Assembly: GCF_030813695.1 (NCBI RefSeq)
Contig: NZ_JAUSVA010000002.1
Coordinates: forward strand, 5,642,001-5,706,000
DNA length: 64,000 nt
From: Kitasatospora herbaricolor
GTDB lineage: Bacteria; Actinomycetota; Actinomycetes; Streptomycetales; Streptomycetaceae
Direction of reading: 5' to 3'
The first letter of the stretch is position 1, and every line of letters starts with the position of its first letter. Made by a program: the position numbers and the translations under genes. Under the pieces are notes generated by a model that searched no databases, was not told the DNA's origin, and saw only the letters and a list, made by a program, of their open reading frames with translations. Of this stretch, positions 24,685 to 33,549 are shown one piece after another.

Positions 24685-24733
24685 CGCAACCACCTCCTTC
24701 ACGCCGCTGCCCCGGGTGACAGAAGTCCCCGGT

Positions 24734-24761
24734 GGTCAGCTGCTCACATTAACAGCTGACC
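24734..24761. promoter_or_regulatory. inverted repeat between corA and the SUFU-domain gene
   Basis: GGTCAGCTG and CAGCTGACC, perfect 9-bp arms with a 10-base spacer, in the divergent region. It could be an operator or the 5' stem of the corA leader. Confidence 0.45.
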
Positions 24762-24820
24762 GGGCCCGGCCGCTGGGGTGTTCACCGGCCGGTCCCCGGG
24801 GGCGGGTTACGCTCACCGGC

Positions 24821-25468
24821 ATGGCGCACGACTTCCCGCTCTTCGGCGACCCGTCCAGTGACCCGCACGGCCCCGGCCGGCACACCCGTGAGGCCGTGCT
24901 GGCCGCCGTCGAGGCCCGGCTGCTGACCACCTTCGGCGAGCCCGGCGGCCGGGCGGCGGTGACCTTCCTCGGCACCGACCGGATCGAGGTGCTGCGCTTC
25001 GGCCCGGACGCCGAGGGGCTGGTCCGCTACGCCACGCTGGGGATGGCGGCGACGCCGATGGCGGACCCGACCGCGGTGGTCGCCGATCCGGTGCGCGGGC
25101 CCCGCGCCGAGCTGGTGCTGACCGTCCGGGGCGGGCGCGACGACGTCCTCAGGGCGCTGGCCACCTTCGCGGCGACGCCGCAGGTGGAGGGGCTGGTGGT
25201 GGCGCCCGGCGGCTCGCTGGACCTCGGCTCCCCGCTCTGGGCGGGCGCGCCGTTCACCTCGGTGCTGGCGGCCGAGCCGGGCGGGCTGGTGCCGGACCTG
25301 GAGCTGGAGGAGCCGGCCGACCCGGTGCGGTTCCTGCCGCTGCTGCCGATGACCCCCAACGAGGCCGGCTGGAAGCGGGTGCACGGCGCGGCCGCCCTGG
25401 AGGAGCTCTGGCTGCGGCACGGGACCGACCTGCGGGACCCGCAGCGCCGCGCCGTCCCGCTGGACTGA
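24821..25468 (+). CDS. Suppressor-of-fused (SUFU) domain protein
   Basis: 215 aa, soluble. The whole length fits the bacterial SUFU-like domain: VEARLLTTFGE, VLRFGPDAEGLVRYATLGMAATPM, a central HGG-type core (TVRGGRDDVLRALATFAATP) and FLPLLPMTPNEAGWKRVHG near the end. Bacterial SUFU proteins are often linked to polymorphic toxin immunity or unknown housekeeping roles; no toxin gene is adjacent. The ATG at 24821 is used because the upstream frame is noncoding. Convergent with marC-like gene. Confidence 0.82.
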   Translation: MAHDFPLFGDPSSDPHGPGRHTREAVLAAVEARLLTTFGEPGGRAAVTFLGTDRIEVLRFGPDAEGLVRYATLGMAATPMADPTAVVADPVRGPRAELVLTVRGGRDDVLRALATFAATPQVEGLVVAPGGSLDLGSPLWAGAPFTSVLAAEPGGLVPDLELEEPADPVRFLPLLPMTPNEAGWKRVHGAAALEELWLRHGTDLRDPQRRAVPLD

Positions 25469-25500
25469 GGCCCGGCCCGGGCCGGCGCGCCGCGGGCCGT

Positions 25501-26115
25501 TCAGCCCTGCTCGGCGATGAACCCGAAGACGCCGTCGGCGGTCAGCTGGACGGCGATGGCGGAGAGCAGCAGGCCCGACAGCCGAGTGATCAACACCACA
25601 CCGCCCTCCTTGATGACGGTGATGATGAGCAGTGAGAAGCGCATCGTCAGCCACATCACCACGTGCATCGCGACGATGGCGCACCACACCGCGAGCTCCT
25701 GCCCGCCGGTGTCCGCGGCCTGGACGGCGAGGATGACGGCCACGATCGCGCCGGGGCCGGCCAGCAGCGGCGTGCCCAGCGGGACGAGGGCGACGTTGAC
25801 CTCCTTGGTCTGCGTCGGTTCCTCGATCTTTCCGGTCAGCAGGTCGAGGGCGATCAGCAGCAGCAGGATGCCGCCGGACACCTGCAGCGCGGGGACGGAG
25901 ACGTGCAGGTAGTCCAGGATCTGCCGGCCGAACAGGCCGAAGGCGGTGATCACGCCGAGCGCCACGGCGGCGGCCTGCCAGGCCATCCGGCGACGGACCT
26001 TGTGGGCCCGGCCGGAGGTCAGCGCCAGGAAGATCGGGATGGTGCCCGGCGGGTCCATGATCACGAAAAGGGTGACGAACAACGACCCGAACGTCGTGAC
26101 GTCGAAGAAGCTCAT
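25501..26115 (-). CDS. MarC-family integral membrane protein
   Basis: 204 aa with six predicted helices. Contains the family features DPPGTIPIFLALT near the N terminus and PLLAGPGAIVAVIL in the middle. Function is unknown; the name derives from the mar locus but a role in multidrug resistance is not supported for the family. ATG at 26115. Convergent with the SUFU gene across a G+C-rich gap of 32 bases. The 26116-26295 gap contains nothing identifiable. Confidence 0.88.
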   Translation of the reverse strand: MSFFDVTTFGSLFVTLFVIMDPPGTIPIFLALTSGRAHKVRRRMAWQAAAVALGVITAFGLFGRQILDYLHVSVPALQVSGGILLLLIALDLLTGKIEEPTQTKEVNVALVPLGTPLLAGPGAIVAVILAVQAADTGGQELAVWCAIVAMHVVMWLTMRFSLLIITVIKEGGVVLITRLSGLLLSAIAVQLTADGVFGFIAEQG

Positions 26116-26295
26116 GCCCGAATTGTCCGGTTGCGGAACGCCCGCTGCACCCGCAGGCCCTGACGGCGCGCGGGCGGACTTCGTGCGGGCGCGCGGAGGC
26201 GCGGGCAGGCGGGCGCCGTCCCGGTCGCGCCGAGGGCCCGCGCCGGCGCGCGGTCGCGGACCCGGCCTCGCGTCGAGCGGTGGACCGACCGGACG

Positions 26296-27156
26296 TCAGG
26301 CGGTGACCGGTACGGCCCCCGTCGCCTGCGCCAGCAGCGCCTCGTACACCTCGGGGGCGGTGGTGTGCTCGCCGAGCCGGACGGTCTTGCGGCTGCCGTG
26401 GTAGTCGCTGGAGCCGGTGGTCAGCAGGCCCAGGTCGGCGGCCAGGCCGCGCAGATGGGCACGGGTCTCCTCGTCGTGGTCCATGTGGTCCACCTCCAGC
26501 GCCGCCAGGCCCGCCGCCGCCAGGCCGGCGATGGTCCCGTCCGAGACCGTCCGCCCGCGCTTGACCGCACCCGGGTGGGCGAAGACCGGCACGCCGCCGG
26601 CCGCCCGGACCAGCCGGACCGCCTCCACCGGGTCGGTCTCGTGCTTGCGGACGTCGGCCCGGCCGCCGTTGGCCAGCCAGTCGGCGGTGAAGGCGTCCGA
26701 GACGGTCGCCACCACGCCGGCCTCCACCAGCGCGCTGGCGATGTGCGGCCGGCCCACCGAGCCCGCGCCGGCGATCCGCTCCACCTGCTCCCAGGTGATC
26801 GGCGCGCCCAGCTCCCGGCAGCGCTCGACCACCGCCCGGCCGCGCCGGAACCGGTCGGTGCGGACCAGCTCGCGCTCCCGGGCGAAGGCCGGCTCGGCCG
26901 GGTCGAACAGGTAGGCCAGCAGGTGCAGGCTGATGCCGTCGGTGTGGCAGGACAGCTCGGCTCCCGGCACCAGGGCCAGCCGGCTTCCGGCGGGCAGCGC
27001 CCGCACGGCCGCGGTGGCCTCGGCGTGGCCGGAGACGGTGTCGTGGTCGGTCAGCGCCACCACGTCCAGGCCCGCCGCGACGGCGGCGGCCACCAGCTCG
27101 GCCGGGCTGTCGGTGCCGTCGGAGGCGTTGCTGTGGGCGTGCAGATCGATGCGCAC
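26296..27156 (-). CDS. PHP-domain phosphoesterase
   Basis: 286 aa. The metal-binding PHP motifs are visible: MRIDLHAHSNASDG at the start, VALTDHDTVSGH near residue 33, a His/Glu-rich middle, and GSSDYHG near residue 250. It resembles the YciV/RNase AM family, which hydrolyses 3',5'-nucleotide bisphosphates or trims RNA 5' ends; the actual substrate here is unknown. ATG at 27156. Confidence 0.87.
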   Translation of the reverse strand: MRIDLHAHSNASDGTDSPAELVAAAVAAGLDVVALTDHDTVSGHAEATAAVRALPAGSRLALVPGAELSCHTDGISLHLLAYLFDPAEPAFARERELVRTDRFRRGRAVVERCRELGAPITWEQVERIAGAGSVGRPHIASALVEAGVVATVSDAFTADWLANGGRADVRKHETDPVEAVRLVRAAGGVPVFAHPGAVKRGRTVSDGTIAGLAAAGLAALEVDHMDHDEETRAHLRGLAADLGLLTTGSSDYHGSRKTVRLGEHTTAPEVYEALLAQATGAVPVTA

Positions 27157-27261
27157 GGGTGTCAGGGCTCCTGGAGGTCGACGCTCGCCTGGTCCGCCTC
27201 AGGATAGTCAGCGCCCGCCGGCGGCCGGCCGCGTCCGGCGGGGCCCGCGGACGCGCGCCCG

Positions 27262-27900
27262 TCAGCCCAGCAGGCGCGGCGTGAGCGCGCCGCAGGGCAG
27301 CAGGTCCAGCTCGGCACCGGCCTCGCGCAGGTCGGTGAGCACCAGTTCGTCGTACATCACCAGGGCCGACTGCTCGGGCCAGGCGATCGCCCACAGCCAC
27401 AGGCCGCGGGCCTCGCCGGCGAACACCGCGCGGTCGGCCGGGGCGTCGGGGACGTGGAACATCGGGGTCGGCCGGCCGGCCGCCAGCAGCTTGGCGTCGG
27501 CGGGCTTGTAGAGCGAGACCGAGTCGCCCGGGTCCGGGCCGGGCAGTCCGGCGTAGCGGGCGCCCAGGCCGACGCCCAGCTCCTCGGCCACCAGCACCAG
27601 TTCGCCGAAGCCGCCCAGCGGGGCGGGCCCGGCGCAGGCGACGGCGGTGGCCCTGGCCCCGGAAAGGTCGTCACCGACGTGCGCGATCCCGGTGTAGAGC
27701 CAGCCGACCGGCAGTGGCCAGGGCAGCCAGACGGGCACCTGCGAGCGGGCCACGGCCACGCCCAGTGCCTCCACGCTCGGGGGCAGTACGGGCTGCATCG
27801 GGTGCACCGCTCCGTGCCGGTCGCACTGCCAGGTGTCTGAGAACAGACCGGGGGCGCGGACCCGACCGGCGCACCTCGGGCAGCTTGGCTCGCCCCTCAT
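27262..27900 (-). CDS. DUF6758 family protein with a zinc ribbon
   Basis: 212 aa. Begins MRGEPSCPRCAGRVRAPG followed by WQCDRHG, giving a CPRC...CxxH zinc-ribbon-like N terminus that is strongly conserved in Streptomyces. The remainder contains QVPVWLPWPLPVGWLYTG and GLWLWAIAWPEQSALVMYDEL. Function is unknown. I use the ATG at 27900; a TTG three codons earlier has better spacing to the GGAGG sequence and is a real alternative. Located just upstream of the PHP gene in the same direction. Confidence 0.85.
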   Translation of the reverse strand: MRGEPSCPRCAGRVRAPGLFSDTWQCDRHGAVHPMQPVLPPSVEALGVAVARSQVPVWLPWPLPVGWLYTGIAHVGDDLSGARATAVACAGPAPLGGFGELVLVAEELGVGLGARYAGLPGPDPGDSVSLYKPADAKLLAAGRPTPMFHVPDAPADRAVFAGEARGLWLWAIAWPEQSALVMYDELVLTDLREAGAELDLLPCGALTPRLLG

Positions 27901-28075
27901 AGCCGACAACGCTCCTCCCTCCGGACCGCCGCGTCAAGGACGATCACCCGTACGGAGTGCGTCGCGTCATCTGCCGGTGCGTCGGCCGCCCGCGCTGGCG
28001 GGCTGTGCGGGCGGTCCCGGCTAGGGGATGTCCAGCGGCGGGCGGCGGCAAACGTCGCGGACCCGGCCCGGAACA

Positions 28076-28119
28076 CACTGACGCCCCGTCATCGACTGTG
28101 CGGTGACGGGGCGTCAGTG
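28076..28119 (-). terminator. terminator after the 48-aa gene
   Basis: Perfect 16-bp stem (28076-28091 with 28104-28119), 12-base loop, 84 bases beyond the stop of the small gene. The rest of the 27901-28202 gap shows only the DUF6758 leader. Confidence 0.8.
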
Positions 28120-28202
28120 GGGTATCGGAACGTCGGACGCGGGCGCTTCGCAGGTTTCCGGAGCGGCCTCCGGGGCCCCGGCCGGGGCTGCGCCGGGCGG
28201 CG

Positions 28203-28349
28203 TCAGATGGTCTTGCACGGGCGGATGAGCAGCCGCTCGCCGGTCCGGGCCGCGGCCTGGACCAGCTCGTTCACGGTCTCGGCATCGGCGATCAGCCGGT
28301 CGGTGGCGGCGCCCTGGGCGTCGTCCAGTCGGAGAATTTCGAAGCGCAT
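28203..28349 (-). CDS. 48-aa conserved Streptomyces protein
   Basis: Starts MRFEILRLDDAQGAATDRL and ends RLLIRPCKTI. It is a small, soluble alpha/beta-type protein that I recognise as a widespread but unnamed Streptomyces family. ATG preceded by AAAGGAGAGG, a near-ideal ribosome binding site, and followed by a strong terminator, so it is a genuine single-gene unit. Function unknown. Confidence 0.8.
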   Translation of the reverse strand: MRFEILRLDDAQGAATDRLIADAETVNELVQAAARTGERLLIRPCKTI

Positions 28350-28775
28350 GGGCCTCTCCTTTCCTGGCCCCGGGGACCGGGGCGGTTGTGGCTGAGTCGG
28401 GATCAGCCCCTTCAAGGTCTGTCGCGTCGTGCGTTCGGCGGTCTGCTGCTGCAAGCGTGCCCCCCTGGTCGCCGGGACTGCCGGCACCTCATGGACCACT
28501 GTGGCGCGGTGCTGATTCCGGGTGGTTGCCCGCCCGTGAAGTCCCGGTTTCGGCTGACTGGCGTGGATCGGCGCAGTCGTACCGACGGCCGTCGGTCCAA
28601 CAGGCCGTCGTCGGTTCAACAGGCTCGGGATGCTCGAAGATTCCCGGACAGACTCAAATATTACCGGAACTAACGAATTCTGTCCCGTGCGAAAGCGCGG
28701 AACCGTCCGCGAGCTGTCGCTCCACCCCGCTCCCGGACGGGCTCCGGCCGATCCGCCGGGGCGGATCCGTGCAGG
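28350..28775. other. intergenic stretch with a short direct repeat
   Basis: No gene is supported. GTCGGTYCAACAGGC occurs at 28591-28605 and 28610-28624, 19 bases apart. An A+T-rich patch at 28650-28680 could hold a promoter for the 48-aa gene, about 300 bases upstream of it. Confidence 0.4.
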
Positions 28776-29642
28776 TCAGGACCAGAACTGGGCCAGCGCC
28801 GCGGCCGTGCGAGCCGGCTGCTCGGCGTTCGGGGAGTGCCCGGCGTCGTCGATGACCACCCGGCGGGCCCCGAGCCGCAGCGCCATCCTGGACTGCTCCT
28901 CCACCGGCCAGGCGTAGTCCCGGACCCCGGAGAGCACCAGCTTGGGCAGGCCCGGAGTGGCGGCGGCCAGCTCGTCGACCCGGTCCGGGCCGGAGATCAG
29001 GTGCCCGCCCGTGGTGATCAGCGCCTGCGGGACGTTGGCCAGCCACCGCTCGTGCAGGAACCGCGCCACGTCCGGGGCCGGACGGCGGGCCGGGTCGCCG
29101 CTGCCCTCCTCCATCTGCTGCAGGATCTGCCAGATGGACTCCAGGTCCATCGTCTGCAGGGCGTCCACCAGCAGCTTGGTGCGGGCGGCCTCGGAGGGTT
29201 CGATCGCCCCCGGGCCGGTCGAGAGCAGCGTCAGCGAGCTCCAGGGCAGTGGCCCCTCGGTGCCCAGCAGGGCCTCCCGGACCACCAGGCCGCCGAAGGA
29301 GTGCCCCAGCAGGTGCAGCGGCCCCCCGCCCTCCAGCAGGCCGCCCAGCGCCCGGACGTCCGCCCCCAGGGCCCCGACGGCGTACGCGGCCGGGTCGTCG
29401 GGACCGCCGCTCCCGTACTGGCCGCGCTGGTCCACCGCCACCACCCGGTAGCCCGCCTCGGCGAGCGGCTCCAGCAGGGCGACGAAGTCCTCCTTGCTGC
29501 CGGTGAAACCGGGCACCAGCAGGGCCGTCCCGAGCGGCTCGCCGGCCGGGTCGGACCACAGGGCGGCGAACTCCCCGCGCGCGGTGGTCAGCCGCAGCGA
29601 GCGAGCGCAGCCGGGCAGGGTCAGGAACGGCGGGGTGCTCAT
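28776..29642 (-). CDS. Alpha/beta hydrolase
   Basis: 288 aa serine hydrolase fold. Oxyanion segment LVPGFTGSKEDF (about 42-53), nucleophile Ser115 in GHSFGG, acid in SGVRDYAW near residue 250 and His in DDAGHSPN near 268. ATG at 29642 has GGAGGAGA upstream; the frame beyond it is noncoding. Substrate unknown. It lies downstream of the DEAD-box helicase gene but behind a strong terminator, so it is separately transcribed. Confidence 0.88.
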   Translation of the reverse strand: MSTPPFLTLPGCARSLRLTTARGEFAALWSDPAGEPLGTALLVPGFTGSKEDFVALLEPLAEAGYRVVAVDQRGQYGSGGPDDPAAYAVGALGADVRALGGLLEGGGPLHLLGHSFGGLVVREALLGTEGPLPWSSLTLLSTGPGAIEPSEAARTKLLVDALQTMDLESIWQILQQMEEGSGDPARRPAPDVARFLHERWLANVPQALITTGGHLISGPDRVDELAAATPGLPKLVLSGVRDYAWPVEEQSRMALRLGARRVVIDDAGHSPNAEQPARTAAALAQFWS

Positions 29643-29797
29643 CGTGCGTTCTCCTCCAGGGCGGGGCCGGTCGCAGTACCTTCCGAGCCTAGCCACCGGG
29701 CCGGGCGGCGCGGTCGTACCGACGCGGCCCGGCCGGCGGCGGGGCGGGCGGGTACGCCGGACGGAGCAGCGGGGCGCTGCCCGGCGCCGGGAACGGG

Positions 29798-29835
29798 CCG
29801 GGGCGGGCCGGCCCCGAAGGGCCGGCCCGCCCCGG
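29798..29835 (-). terminator. terminator after the DEAD-box helicase gene
   Basis: Perfect 17-bp stem (29798-29814 with 29819-29835) closed by a CGAA tetraloop, 11 bases beyond the helicase stop. Confidence 0.8.
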
Positions 29836-29846
29836 TGCGAGCCGGA

Positions 29847-31610
29847 TCAGACCGCCGGAGCGGCCTCGCCGCCGGCGGCGGGACGGCGGGTGCGGGTGCG
29901 GCGGCGCGGGGCGGCCTCACCCTCCGCCTTGGGCTCCGCCTTCGCGGCGGTGGCCGTCGGCTCCGCCTTGGCCGGAGCCTCGGCGGCGCCCTCGGTCACC
30001 GCGGCGGCCGTGCCCTCACCGGCGGCGGCGCTGCGCGGGCGGCGGCGACGACGGCGCGGGGCGCCCTCACCCTCGGCAGCGGCCGGGGCGTCGGCGGTCG
30101 CGGGGGCGACGGCCTCGACCACGGCGGCGTCGGCCACCGCGTCGGCCGAGGCGGAGCCGCCGCGGGTGCGGCGACGCTCACGGGTCTTGCGGGCGGGCTT
30201 CTCCTCGGCCGCCTCGGCGGCCGGGGCCGCCGGACCGCGGCCGGAGCCGCCGGCGGGCTTGCCGCCCCGGGCCCGGCCGCCGGCCGAGCGCGAGCCGCGG
30301 CCGCCGGTCTCGCCGAGGTCCTCGACCTCCTCGGCGCCGAGGCCGGCCCGGGTCCGCTCGGCGCGCGGCAGCACGCCGGTGGTCCCGGGGGCGATCTTCA
30401 GCAGCTCGTAGAGGTGCGGGGAGGTGGAGTAGGTCTCCTCCGGCTCCGGGAACTTCAGGTCCAGGGCCTTGTTGATCAGCTGCCAGCGCGGGATGTCGTC
30501 CCAGTCCACCAGCGTCACGGCGGTGCCGGACGCGCCGGCCCGGCCGGTGCGGCCGATCCGGTGGAGGTAGGTCTTCTCGTCCTCGGGGCACTGGTAGTTG
30601 ATGACGTGCGTGACGCCCTCGACGTCGATGCCGCGGGCGGCGACGTCGGTGCAGACCAGGACGTCGACCTTGCCGCCGCGGAAGGCCCGCAGGGCCTGCT
30701 CGCGGGCGCCCTGGCCGAGGTCGCCGTGGACGGCGCCGGCGGCGAAGCCGCGCTGGGTCAGCTGGTCGGAGACGTCCGCCGCGGTGCGCTTGGTGCGGCA
30801 GAAGATCATCGCCAGCCCGCGGCCCTCGGACTGCAGGATCCGCGAGACCATCTCGACCTTGTCCAGCGAGTGGGCGCGGAAGATGTGCTGGGTGGTGTTG
30901 GCCACGGTGTGGCCGGTGTCGTCCGGCGCCGCGGCCCGGATGTGGGTCGGCTGGCTCATGTACCGGCGGGCGAGGCTGATGACCTGGCCCGGCATGGTGG
31001 CCGAGAACAGCAGGGTCTGCCGCTTCGCCGGCAGCATGGTCAGGATCTTCTCGACGTCGGGCAGGAAGCCCAGGTCGAGCATCTCGTCCGCCTCGTCCAG
31101 GACGAGGGCGCGGACCTTCGAGAGGTCGAGCTTGCGCTGCCCGGCGAGGTCCAGCAGGCGGCCGGGGGTGCCGACGATGATGTCGACGCCCTTCTTCAGC
31201 GCCTCGACCTGCGGCTCGTACGCCCGGCCGCCGTAGATGGCGAGCACGCGGACGTTGCGGACCTTGCCGGCCGTCTGCAGGTCGTTGGTGACCTGGGTGC
31301 ACAGCTCGCGGGTCGGGACGACGATCAGCGCCTGCGGGCTGTCGCAGAGCTGGTCCTCGGTGGCCCGGCCGGCGTCGATGTCGGCGCGGACGACGACCCG
31401 CTCGATCAGCGGGAGGCCGAAGCCCAGGGTCTTGCCGGTGCCGGTCTTGGCCTGGCCGATGACGTCGTGCCCGGTCAGGGCGACCGGGAGGGTCATCTCC
31501 TGGATCGGGAAGGGGTGGATGATGCCGACGGCCTCCAGGGCCTCGGCGGTCTCCGGGAGGATTCCGAGCTCACGGAACGTGGTCTTCGTGGGTTCAGCGG
31601 TGGTGGACAG
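29847..31610 (-). CDS. DEAD-box ATP-dependent RNA helicase
   Basis: About 587 aa. Q motif FRELGILPETAEALEAVGI with PFPIQ, Walker A AKTGTGKT (54-61), PTREL, DEAD (172-175), SAT (203-205) and HRIGRTGRAG are all present. A C-terminal extension of about 180 residues rich in Arg, Ala, Glu and Pro with RRRRRRPR blocks is typical of actinobacterial RhlE/DeaD-like enzymes and probably binds RNA. The start is unusual. The first similarity begins at a CTG (31610) with GGAAGAGG 7 bases upstream, and the nearest in-frame GTG is about 40 codons earlier without a ribosome binding site. Confidence 0.88.
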   Translation of the reverse strand: MSTTAEPTKTTFRELGILPETAEALEAVGIIHPFPIQEMTLPVALTGHDVIGQAKTGTGKTLGFGLPLIERVVVRADIDAGRATEDQLCDSPQALIVVPTRELCTQVTNDLQTAGKVRNVRVLAIYGGRAYEPQVEALKKGVDIIVGTPGRLLDLAGQRKLDLSKVRALVLDEADEMLDLGFLPDVEKILTMLPAKRQTLLFSATMPGQVISLARRYMSQPTHIRAAAPDDTGHTVANTTQHIFRAHSLDKVEMVSRILQSEGRGLAMIFCRTKRTAADVSDQLTQRGFAAGAVHGDLGQGAREQALRAFRGGKVDVLVCTDVAARGIDVEGVTHVINYQCPEDEKTYLHRIGRTGRAGASGTAVTLVDWDDIPRWQLINKALDLKFPEPEETYSTSPHLYELLKIAPGTTGVLPRAERTRAGLGAEEVEDLGETGGRGSRSAGGRARGGKPAGGSGRGPAAPAAEAAEEKPARKTRERRRTRGGSASADAVADAAVVEAVAPATADAPAAAEGEGAPRRRRRRPRSAAAGEGTAAAVTEGAAEAPAKAEPTATAAKAEPKAEGEAAPRRRTRTRRPAAGGEAAPAV

Positions 31611-32259
31611 GGTGCTGCCTCTTCCATGTGGGAGGGCCGAGAGCGAGAGGGCGGCGGGCAGCCGCGCGGCTGCGTCGGGGCCGGGTCGGCCCCAGTCACA
31701 GCTGCGTGGACGCACAACCGCGCCGGTCCCTGCGGCCGGCCGAGGTCGGACGGCCCGTGAAGGCGCGTCGCCCGGCGGCGTGGGGGAGGATTTCCCGTGA
31801 GGGACCCGGCGCGGGACCTGCGCCTTCGGCGCGGTCCGCGGCGGCCCTCGCTCGGCCACTGATGCGGTGCCAAGGCTTGAGGTCCAAGCCAAGGTCGGAG
31901 CCGATCGGCTCTCCGACCGGGCATCCGCGTACGTGAGCGCCCGGCATCCTGGCGGGACGTGTCCGGAAAGGACGACATCCGTTCGGAGCGGGCTCGCCCG
32001 GTCCGCCGGAAGCGGCGGAACCATGCGAGCACTACGGGCCTCCCTACCACCATACAGTCACGCGACGACTCGAACACGTGACGCGGGTGACACGGCTGCC
32101 GGGGCCGCGGGCCGCCGGGCCCGGCCGGGGGCCGCCCCGCCCGCGGCGCCGCCGTCCGCCGCGGCCCGGTCCGCGCCGTCCGCCGCCGGGCCGGACCCCG
32201 GCGCGGACACCGCTCCGCCGTCCGCCCGCCGCCGCCCCGGCGGGCTAAGGTGGCGAGCC
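31611..32259. other. 649-bp divergent intergenic region
   Basis: No gene is supported. It would contain a long 5' leader of the helicase (minus strand) and the promoter of the ferritin-like gene. An imperfect palindrome (31894-31919, core GAGCCGATCGGCTC) and several GC stems lie in the helicase leader, compatible with structure-dependent control. Confidence 0.45.
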
Positions 32260-32988
32260 ATGGAGACCCAAGGTGAGACCCACGACGTCGGGGCCGGTTC
32301 GATCGGTGACTGGGCCAGTCGCTCGGCGGACCCGGGGTACCGGGCGGCGGTGGTGGACCTGCTCGGCGCCCTCGCGTACGGCGAGCTGAGCGCCTTCGAG
32401 CGGTTGGCCGAGGACGCCAAGTTCGCGCCCGGCCTGGCCGACAAGGCCGCGCTGGCCCGGATGGCCTCCGCCGAGTTCCAGCACTTCCAGCTGCTGCACG
32501 ACCGCCTCGCCGCGGTCGGCGCGGACCCGGACGAGGCGATGACCCCCTTCGTCGAGCCGCTGGAGGGCTTCCACCGGCTGACCGCGCCCTCCGACTGGCT
32601 GGAGGGCCTGGTCAAGGCCTACGTCGGGGACGCCATCGCGACCGACTTCTACCGCGAGGTGGCCGTCCGGCTGGACGACGACACCCGCGACCTGGTGCTC
32701 GGCGTGATGGCCGACACGGGCCACGCCCAGTTCGCCGTGGACAAGGTGCGGCAGGCCATCGACGAGAACCCGCGGGTGGGCGGCCGGCTGGCGCTCTGGG
32801 GCCGGCGGCTGATGGGCGAGGCGCTCAGCCAGGCCCAGCGGGTGGTGGCGGAGCGGGACGCGCTGTCGAACCTGCTGGTCGGCGGCGCCCAGGTGCAGGG
32901 CTTCGACCTGGTCGAGGTCGGCAAGATGTTCAACCGGATCACCGAGGCGCACACCAAGCGGATGGCCGCCCTGGGCCTGGCCTCCTGA
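32260..32988 (+). CDS. Ferritin-like-fold protein
   Basis: 242 aa, helical. Carries Glu/His pairs of a ferritin-like or MiaE-like four-helix bundle: AYGELSAFERL, ASAEFQHFQLLHD, DAIATDFYREVA and DTGHAQFAVDKV. A diiron site is plausible (ExxH pattern in EFQHF and the later DTGH), but only some ligands are obvious. Common in actinobacteria, function unknown. ATG at 32260; the frame extends upstream without coding character. Confidence 0.8.
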   Translation: METQGETHDVGAGSIGDWASRSADPGYRAAVVDLLGALAYGELSAFERLAEDAKFAPGLADKAALARMASAEFQHFQLLHDRLAAVGADPDEAMTPFVEPLEGFHRLTAPSDWLEGLVKAYVGDAIATDFYREVAVRLDDDTRDLVLGVMADTGHAQFAVDKVRQAIDENPRVGGRLALWGRRLMGEALSQAQRVVAERDALSNLLVGGAQVQGFDLVEVGKMFNRITEAHTKRMAALGLAS

Positions 32989-33073
32989 CCCCGCACCGCC
33001 GCCGGGAGTGCGCTCCTGACCGGCCCGCCGGCCGCCCCGCCCGGGGCCGGCCGGTCCGGGTGGCCGGCGCCGC

Positions 33074-33385
33074 TCAGGCCGCTCGCCGTCGGCCCGCGTG
33101 CCGCGCGGCGCCGTGGCGGTGCGCACCGGCGCGGTGGGCCGCCCGCTCCGGCCGGGCGAGCACCGAGACCAGCAGGGCCGAACCGGTCGCCGAGATCGCC
33201 AGCACCACGGCGGGCAGCGCCCCGCCCAGGGCGTAGTGCGCTATCACCCCGCTCACCAGCGCGGCCACCACCGCGGTGCCGAAGGTCAGGGTGCGCGAGG
33301 CCGGGAAGTACTCCGGGAGGCCGGCCAGCGCGAAGGCGCCGACCAGCAGGCCGATCAGGACGAAGGCGACCGTTTCGACGAGCAA
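33074..33385 (-). CDS. Small membrane protein
   Basis: 103 aa with three predicted membrane helices (VETVAFVLIGLLVGAFALAG, then FGTAVVAALVSGVIAHYALG, then AVVLAISATGSALLVSVLA) and a His/Arg-rich tail. No family name recognised. The TTG at 33385 is chosen because AGGAGG lies six bases upstream; the frame beyond is Arg-rich noncoding sequence. Confidence 0.7.
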   Translation of the reverse strand: MLVETVAFVLIGLLVGAFALAGLPEYFPASRTLTFGTAVVAALVSGVIAHYALGGALPAVVLAISATGSALLVSVLARPERAAHRAGAHRHGAARHAGRRRAA

Positions 33386-33501
33386 GAGCTGCCTCCTGGG
33401 ATCGCGGTGTGCGGCTGCCCGGGCCCGTACCCGCAAGCGAACGCTCGTACACCCGGTGTCCGCACGGGCACGGTCCGCAGCCGGGCCACCGGCCGGGAAC
33501 G

Positions 33502-33542
33502 CACCGGTGCCCCGCCCCTCGACGAGGGGCGGGGCACCGGTG
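33502..33542 (-). terminator. terminator after the DUF3107 gene
   Basis: Perfect 19-bp stem (33502-33520 with 33524-33542) and a 3-base loop, 8 bases beyond the stop. Confidence 0.85.
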
Positions 33543-33549
33543 GACCGTC

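Noticed and set aside
24401..24760. M-box (ykoK) magnesium riboswitch before corA
   Set aside because: I could not find the conserved M-box core in the leader; only a strong ribosome binding site with a small open frame is visible.
28836..31760. A 974-codon plus-strand open frame across the hydrolase and DEAD-box genes
   Set aside because: Antisense shadow of two genes with complete catalytic motifs; composition is low-complexity Gly/Arg/Ala.
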